Shown here piece after piece: positions 39,872 through 43,237 of a stretch of DNA of 43,237 bases (the stretch's first letter is position 1; every line of letters begins with the position of its first letter). The position numbers and the translations under genes are program-made. Under the pieces are notes generated by a model, which had not been told where the DNA came from, did not search any database, and was given only the letters and a program-made list of their open reading frames with translations. The DNA is taken from the NCBI GenBank assembly GCA_017440465.1, contig JAFSHF010000003.1, forward strand, positions 1 through 43,237. The letters run 5' to 3'. The DNA comes from Clostridia bacterium (GTDB taxonomy: Bacteria > Bacillota > Clostridia > Oscillospirales > QAKW01).

Positions 39872-41573
39872 CTCCCATCTGCGAATCGCTGATCTCTTTA
39901 TATTCGGCGCAGGTCTCCATCAGTTCGTCGTGTTTGCCGCAGCCGATGATGGCGCCGTGTTCGATCACCAAAATGAGATCGCAATTTTTCACCGAGCTGA
40001 CCCGCTGGGCGACAGTGATCACCGTCGATTGGGGCAGTGCTTCGGAAAGTGCTTTGCGGAGATTGGCATCGGTTCGATAGTCCAGCGCGGAGGAAGAATC
40101 GTCCAGCACCAAAATCTCCGGCGCACCTGCGACGGCGCGGGCGATCAGAAGCCGCTGCCGTTGCCCGCCCGAAAGGTTGGTTCCGCCGGTGGAAACGTGA
40201 TGGTCATAGCCGTCGGCAAAGGCGGTGATGTAGTCGTGGGCTTGGGCAATTTCGGCGGCTTCGATGATCTGCTCTTTGGTCAAATCCCGCCCGAAACGGA
40301 TGTTTTCTTCGATAGTGTCGGCATAAACAAAATCGTTTTGTAAGACCAATCCAAACATCGCCGTTAATTCTTCGGGAGAGTAAGAGCGGACATCCTTGCC
40401 GCGGATGCGGACAGTTCCCGCATCGGCATCGTAGAAACGCATCAAAAGGCGCAGGATGGTGGATTTTCCGCTTCCGGTCGCGCCGATGATGCCTAAGGAC
40501 TGACCTTTCTTTAAGGTGAAGGAAATGTCGGTCAGATTATTCTTTTTGCCTAGATAAGAGAACGAAACGTTTTCAAAGGCAATATGGTTGGAGGGATCGC
40601 CTTTGCCATCGTCGGCGCAGAGGGCAAGCTCGTTGCGCTCCTCCATCACCTTGGCGATGCGGTTGGCAGATGCCGCGCATTTGGTATACATAATGAACAT
40701 TCTGGAAAGGGACATCATCGCCATGGAGATGAGGGTGAAGTATTGCATAAAGGCGATGACGGTTGCCGCGGAAGAGCGTCCCTCGGCGACCAGATAGGCA
40801 CTGGCGGCAACCACCGCGACGATCCCTAAATTCATCAGCAAGGTCATAATGGGGTGGACCACACCCATAATAATGCTTGCTTTGGTTTCGTTTCGTTGCA
40901 GGGCGCGGTTGGCGCGATCATAGCGGGCATTTTCGTAGGGGACTTTGGAAAGCGCCTTGATCACGCGAATGCCTTGGGCATCCTCCCGCACCACCCGCAC
41001 CATACCGTCCACCGATTGCTGAACGGAAGAATAGAGGGGGACGCCCCGACGGGAGATGCTATATACAATGATAAAAATCAGCGGCAGCATCGCGATCATC
41101 ACCAACGCCAATCGGCGATCCATCACCATGGTGATGATGGTTCCGCCCAGAAGAAGAATGGGGGCGCGGATGCCCCTCCGCTGCATCATCCCGATGAAAT
41201 TTTGAACATTATAGGTATCGGAGGTGATTCTCGATTCCAAGGACGGGATGGTGAAGCGATCGGTGCTTCTGGCCGAAAGATGTAGGGTCTTGGAAAAAAG
41301 ATCTCGGCGCATCTGGGTGGAAAAGATTATCGTGGTCTTGGCGGCCATGCGATTGGCGATGATATTACCAAGGCTGGCAACCACCGCACAAAACATCATA
41401 AGAATACCAAAAAACAGAATTTTGGAAATTTCATTGGTTTGAATTACGTGCTCCAAAATATAACTCAATAAAAACGGAATGAACAGCTCCACCACAGTGC
41501 CGATCATTTTAATCGTCGTTCCTGCCACGATCCTGCGGAGGAGCGGCTTTAAATATGATAAAACCCACTTCAT
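39855..41573 (-). CDS. ABC exporter subunit with degenerate Walker B
   Basis: 572 residues, six membrane segments then an ATPase domain. Walker A GATGSGKST, Q-loop GLVLQNDFVYADT, canonical signature LSGGQRQRLLIARA, but Walker B is ILVLDDSSSALD, with Asp instead of the catalytic Glu, and the H-loop is VAQRVSS, lacking the switch His. This is the standard pattern of the degenerate half of heterodimeric exporters such as TM287/288. The start overlaps the marR stop by 4 bp (ATGA). Confidence 0.94.
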   Translation of the reverse strand: MKWVLSYLKPLLRRIVAGTTIKMIGTVVELFIPFLLSYILEHVIQTNEISKILFFGILMMFCAVVASLGNIIANRMAAKTTIIFSTQMRRDLFSKTLHLSARSTDRFTIPSLESRITSDTYNVQNFIGMMQRRGIRAPILLLGGTIITMVMDRRLALVMIAMLPLIFIIVYSISRRGVPLYSSVQQSVDGMVRVVREDAQGIRVIKALSKVPYENARYDRANRALQRNETKASIIMGVVHPIMTLLMNLGIVAVVAASAYLVAEGRSSAATVIAFMQYFTLISMAMMSLSRMFIMYTKCAASANRIAKVMEERNELALCADDGKGDPSNHIAFENVSFSYLGKKNNLTDISFTLKKGQSLGIIGATGSGKSTILRLLMRFYDADAGTVRIRGKDVRSYSPEELTAMFGLVLQNDFVYADTIEENIRFGRDLTKEQIIEAAEIAQAHDYITAFADGYDHHVSTGGTNLSGGQRQRLLIARAVAGAPEILVLDDSSSALDYRTDANLRKALSEALPQSTVITVAQRVSSVKNCDLILVIEHGAIIGCGKHDELMETCAEYKEISDSQMGGAFLD

Positions 41574-42010
41574 TTGTTTTCCTCTTGATTTTCAATAATT
41601 TCTCTGGCTCGTGTTTCCATTCGCTCCAATACCGTATGGAAAATTTCCAACTCTTCTTGGGAAATTCCTTCGGAAAGAAGATCGGTCCATTCGATGGACG
41701 CTTGGCGGATTTCGGGCAGTACCGCCTGCATTTTTTCGGTGGGATGCACCGCAAATTGCCGTTTGTCCGATGGTAGCGGAGTGCGGGTGACATAGCCCTT
41801 TTCTTCCAAATGGGTCAGTGCCCGCGCCACCGTGCTTTTATTCAGGCAAAGCTCCTGCGCCAGCTCTTCTTGGGAGCGACCGGGTGTGTGGCAGATCGCC
41901 AGCGCAAAGGCGTAATGGCCGCTGCGCAGATCCTTGGCGGAGATTTTGCTGCGCCGATACGTCGCTTGGGAACGGCTGATATTATTCAGCATCTTCATAA
42001 ATTTGACCAT
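41570..42010 (-). CDS. MarR-family repressor
   Basis: 146 residues from ATG 42010, chosen because GAGAGGT lies 7 bp upstream; the longer frame would begin in the operator. Winged helix at about 35-105: RSGHYAFALAICHTPGRSQEELAQELCLNKSTVARALTHLEEKGYVTRTPLPSDKRQFAVHPT, with the wing DKRQ. The dimerisation helices are at both ends. First gene of the marR-ABC-ABC operon with 4-bp overlap to the exporter. The promoter has two dyads just downstream of the -10, so ligand-released autorepression of an efflux system is the expected mode. Confidence 0.93.
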   Translation of the reverse strand: MVKFMKMLNNISRSQATYRRSKISAKDLRSGHYAFALAICHTPGRSQEELAQELCLNKSTVARALTHLEEKGYVTRTPLPSDKRQFAVHPTEKMQAVLPEIRQASIEWTDLLSEGISQEELEIFHTVLERMETRAREIIENQEENK

Positions 42011-42028
42011 AATTGTACCTCTCAAAAA

Positions 42029-42062
42029 TAGTTGCATCCGCAACAGTTGCTTATACAACTAT
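42029..42062. promoter_or_regulatory. Two adjacent MarR operator candidates
   Basis: Dyad 1: GTTGC-ATCC-GCAAC (42031-42044). Dyad 2: AGTTG-CTTATA-CAACT (42045-42060). They abut, and dyad 2 touches the -10 element at 42061. Spacing of centres is about 15 bp. Such TTGC..GCAA dyads are typical of MarR binding. Confidence 0.72.
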
Positions 42063-42089
42063 TATACCGAAGGAAGAATGATAAGTCAA
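42061..42089 (-). promoter_or_regulatory. marR-ABC operon promoter
   Basis: Minus strand: TTGACT (42084-42089), 17 bp, TATAAT (42061-42066). Confidence 0.9.
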
Positions 42090-42108
42090 TAAAAAGAGAA
42101 GAAAATAA

Positions 42109-42160
42109 ATAAAAAATCGAGTGTCCATTTCCAACATTCAAGTTGGTTATGAACACTCGA
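42109..42160 (-). terminator. Terminator of tRNA-Pro unit
   Basis: Minus strand: TCGAGTGT pairs with ACACTCGA, plus inner CCAAC/GTTGG, then a T-run (A-run 42111-42116 on the plus strand), directly after the tRNA. Confidence 0.88.
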
Positions 42161-42162
42161 TA

Positions 42163-42238
42163 TGGTCGAAGTGACAGGACTCGAACCTGCAGCATCCTGC
42201 TCCCAAAGCAGGCGCGCTACCAATTGCGCCACACCTCG
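42163..42238 (-). tRNA. tRNA-Pro (anticodon TGG)
   Basis: 76 nt on the minus strand including an encoded CCA. Acceptor stem CGAGGTG with CACTTCG (one G-U pair), D-arm GGCGCAATTGGTAGCGC, anticodon stem CCTGC/GCAGG with loop TTTGGGA (anticodon TGG at positions 34-36), T-loop GTTCGAGTC. All cloverleaf positions are satisfied. Decodes CCA and other Pro codons. Confidence 0.97.
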
Positions 42239-42268
42239 ATTTTAAGTTGTTACTGAATTTTGAGAAAT

Positions 42269-42295
42269 GGTATTTCCTCCCTTGGAGGGTATACC
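42269..42295. other. Short hairpin between tRNA half and tRNA-Pro
   Basis: GGTAT, CCTCCC, TT, GGAGGG, then ATACC (nested arms with small bulges). It is transcribed within the tRNA unit. Apart from this, 42239-42423 holds nothing I recognise. Confidence 0.4.
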
Positions 42296-42423
42296 GTTTC
42301 GTTGGTTTGATCAACAAGACGTTTGCAACATCAAAAAATTCTTCGCAAGCCGCGGGTTGCTCGATATTTTTTGTGTTGCGGCACCTGCTGGTCTGCTCGC
42401 TTCATCTGCCACCGGCAGCGCTC

Positions 42424-42455
42424 GCAGGCGCAACTACCAACTGCGCCACACCCCG
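42424..42455 (-). pseudogene. Truncated tRNA 5' half (Pro-like)
   Basis: The minus strand begins CGGGGTGTGGCGCAGTTGG and continues to GCGCCTGC: an acceptor 5' strand, D-arm and first strand of the anticodon stem, matching the 5' half of the intact tRNA-Pro at most positions with one insertion. After the anticodon stem start (42423 downward) the match ends and no 3' half, T-loop or CCA follows. It is the first sequence after a consensus promoter. Confidence 0.65.
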
Positions 42456-42472
42456 TTTTTAGTTGCTTGACT

Positions 42473-42501
42473 ATTATAGCAAACGCGGGTGGGTTTGTCA
42501 A
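42473..42501 (-). promoter_or_regulatory. Consensus promoter of tRNA unit
   Basis: Minus strand: TTGACA (42496-42501), 17 bp, TATAAT (42473-42478). The start site would be about 10 nt before the truncated tRNA half. Confidence 0.92.
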
Positions 42502-42570
42502 TTAAAAAGAAATCTCAAAATTGAAGGTATTTGTAGGGAGCCGCGGCGTATAAAAATAGTCTGAAAATTT

Positions 42571-42629
42571 CAAACCGAGCCCAAAGGGTACCCGAAGGCG
42601 TATAAAAATACGCCGAGTGGCTCGGTTTG
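42571..42629. repeat. Related hairpin with GGCGTAT-AAAA-ATACGCC tip
   Basis: Outer arms CAAACCGAGCC (42571-42581) and GGCTCGGTTTG (42619-42629), tip GGCGTAT-AAAA-ATACGCC (42597-42614). A partial direct copy GGCGTATAAAAATA also occurs at 42545-42558. The tip stem GGCGTAT/ATACGCC recalls the tip of the ~100-nt elements, but length and core differ. It lies downstream of the trpB terminator. Confidence 0.5.
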
Positions 42630-42652
42630 GAAGTAGCAAATGGGCATAAAAA

Positions 42653-42679
42653 GAAAACCATCGCGTTGCGATGGTTTTC
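42653..42679 (-). terminator. Terminator of trpB transcript
   Basis: GAAAACCATCGC, GTT, GCGATGGTTTTC; perfect 12-bp arms with a T-rich tail in the minus direction. It lies 97 bp after the trpB stop. Confidence 0.85.
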
Positions 42680-42775
42680 TACATTATTGGTCGTTCTTAA
42701 GAAAGAATTGAGTAAAGTACAAACTATTTTTGATATTCTTCGCCCTTTGCGGTTCAGGCAATTTTTAAAGCCGCA

Positions 42776-43237
42776 TTAGCGGATGCCGTAGTGCTCGATG
42801 ATATAGTCCATATCCTTATCGCCGCGGCCGGAGAGGCAGATCAGGATGGAGCCTTTGCCCATCTTCTCGGCCAGCTTAATGCCGTAGGCAACGGCATGGG
42901 AGCTTTCGATGGCGGGGATGATGCCCTCCATACGGGAGAGGCGGAAGAAAGCGTCGATGGTTTCCTCGTCGTTGATCACATCATACTTAACGCGGCCGAG
43001 ATCACGCAGGAAGGCATGCTCGGGGCCGGAGGAGGGATAATCGAGACCGGATGCCACGGAGTAGACGGGGGCAGGATCGCCGTTTTCGTCCTTCAGCATG
43101 ATGCTGTTGAAGCCGTGCATGATGCCTTCCTCGCCGTAGGTCAGACTGGCGGCATGGTCACCCATCTTAATGCCTCTGCCCAGCGGTTCCACGCCGTAGA
43201 GATCCACGGGATCGTCAAGGAAGCCGGAGAACATACC
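42776..43237 (-). CDS. trpB: Tryptophan synthase beta chain, C-terminal part
   Basis: The last 153 residues are in the window; the frame continues beyond 43237. TrpB joins indole and serine to give tryptophan with pyridoxal phosphate. Visible are VEPLGRG, the [16 protein letters not shown] segment, [19 protein letters not shown] (conserved SxGLDYPxVGPEH), the [20 protein letters not shown] segment and the phosphate-binding [10 protein letters not shown] with the Ser that contacts the PLP ring nitrogen. This is the trpB1 type. A terminator follows, so trpB is the last gene of its transcript; trpA would be expected next to it but is absent downstream. Confidence 0.96.
   Translation of the reverse strand, partial: GMFSGFLDDPVDLYGVEPLGRGIKMGDHAASLTYGEEGIMHGFNSIMLKDENGDPAPVYSVASGLDYPSSGPEHAFLRDLGRVKYDVINDEETIDAFFRLSRMEGIIPAIESSHAVAYGIKLAEKMGKGSILICLSGRGDKDMDYIIEHYGIR

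Noticed and set aside
42247-42505. Overlapping plus-strand frames of 60-71 codons
   Set aside because: They run antisense through the tRNA half and its promoter, have no Shine-Dalgarno and no recognisable domain.

Overview
The window is a low-to-medium GC Firmicutes chromosome segment, most likely from an anaerobic gut-type member of class Clostridia (Oscillospirales-like). This placement is inference. It rests on S-layer-homology (SLH) surface proteins with the motif ITNGMDATHFAP, a Re-type citrate synthase, a PdaA-type deacetylase typical of spore formers, and an anaerobe oxygen-defence set (rubrerythrin, flavodiiron protein, desulfoferrodoxin, rubredoxin, PerR). Promoters and Shine-Dalgarno sites are of textbook Firmicutes type.

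Layout. 1-3.6 kb: lower glycolysis operon pgk (5' end cut off by the window), tpiA, gpmI. 3.6-9.9 kb: a membrane-anchored LuxR-type regulator, divergent from two tandem SLH surface proteins. 9.9-10.9 kb: perR and rubrerythrin behind two Per boxes. 11.0-16.2 kb: an operon making 2-oxoglutarate: Re-citrate synthase, a GntR regulator, aconitase and isocitrate dehydrogenase. 16.2-18.1 kb: typA on the minus strand. 18.2-22.6 kb: PdaA-like deacetylase, PiT phosphate transporter, YgjP-like metallopeptidase, ABC exporter, small SLOG/DUF2493 protein. 22.7-26.1 kb: D-lactate dehydrogenase, then flavodiiron protein, desulfoferrodoxin and rubredoxin. 26.3-29.4 kb: ZIP transporter and a third SLH protein. 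29.4-32.7 kb: flavin reductase, a small helical protein, an apparent ~370-nt noncoding RNA, LytTR plus DUF3021, and a flavodoxin-like oxidoreductase. 32.8-38.1 kb: CofE-like protein, then MATE pump, YjbR, PAS, isoprenylcysteine-methyltransferase-like and CPBP proteins. 38.1-42.1 kb: marR with a heterodimeric ABC exporter (minus strand). 42.1-42.5 kb: a tRNA-Pro unit containing a broken tRNA half. 42.8 kb to the end: the 3' part of trpB.

The least explained signals are at RNA level. About 100-nt hairpin elements sharing the tip CGTAT-CGAC-ATACG lie between stop codons and downstream genes or terminators. Two copies share a near-identical core while their outer arms differ but remain complementary. 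On the minus strand at about 30.95-30.57 kb there is a promoter, no convincing gene, and a long hairpin whose two imperfect pairs are G-U only on that strand. The tRNA-Pro unit begins with a truncated tRNA 5' half. Several dyads suggest local regulatory circuits: a GntR-type site before the citrate operon, two dyads at the marR promoter, and one 14-bp palindrome type found before both the MATE and the CPBP gene. Function assignments come from reading motifs by eye; no database searches were run.
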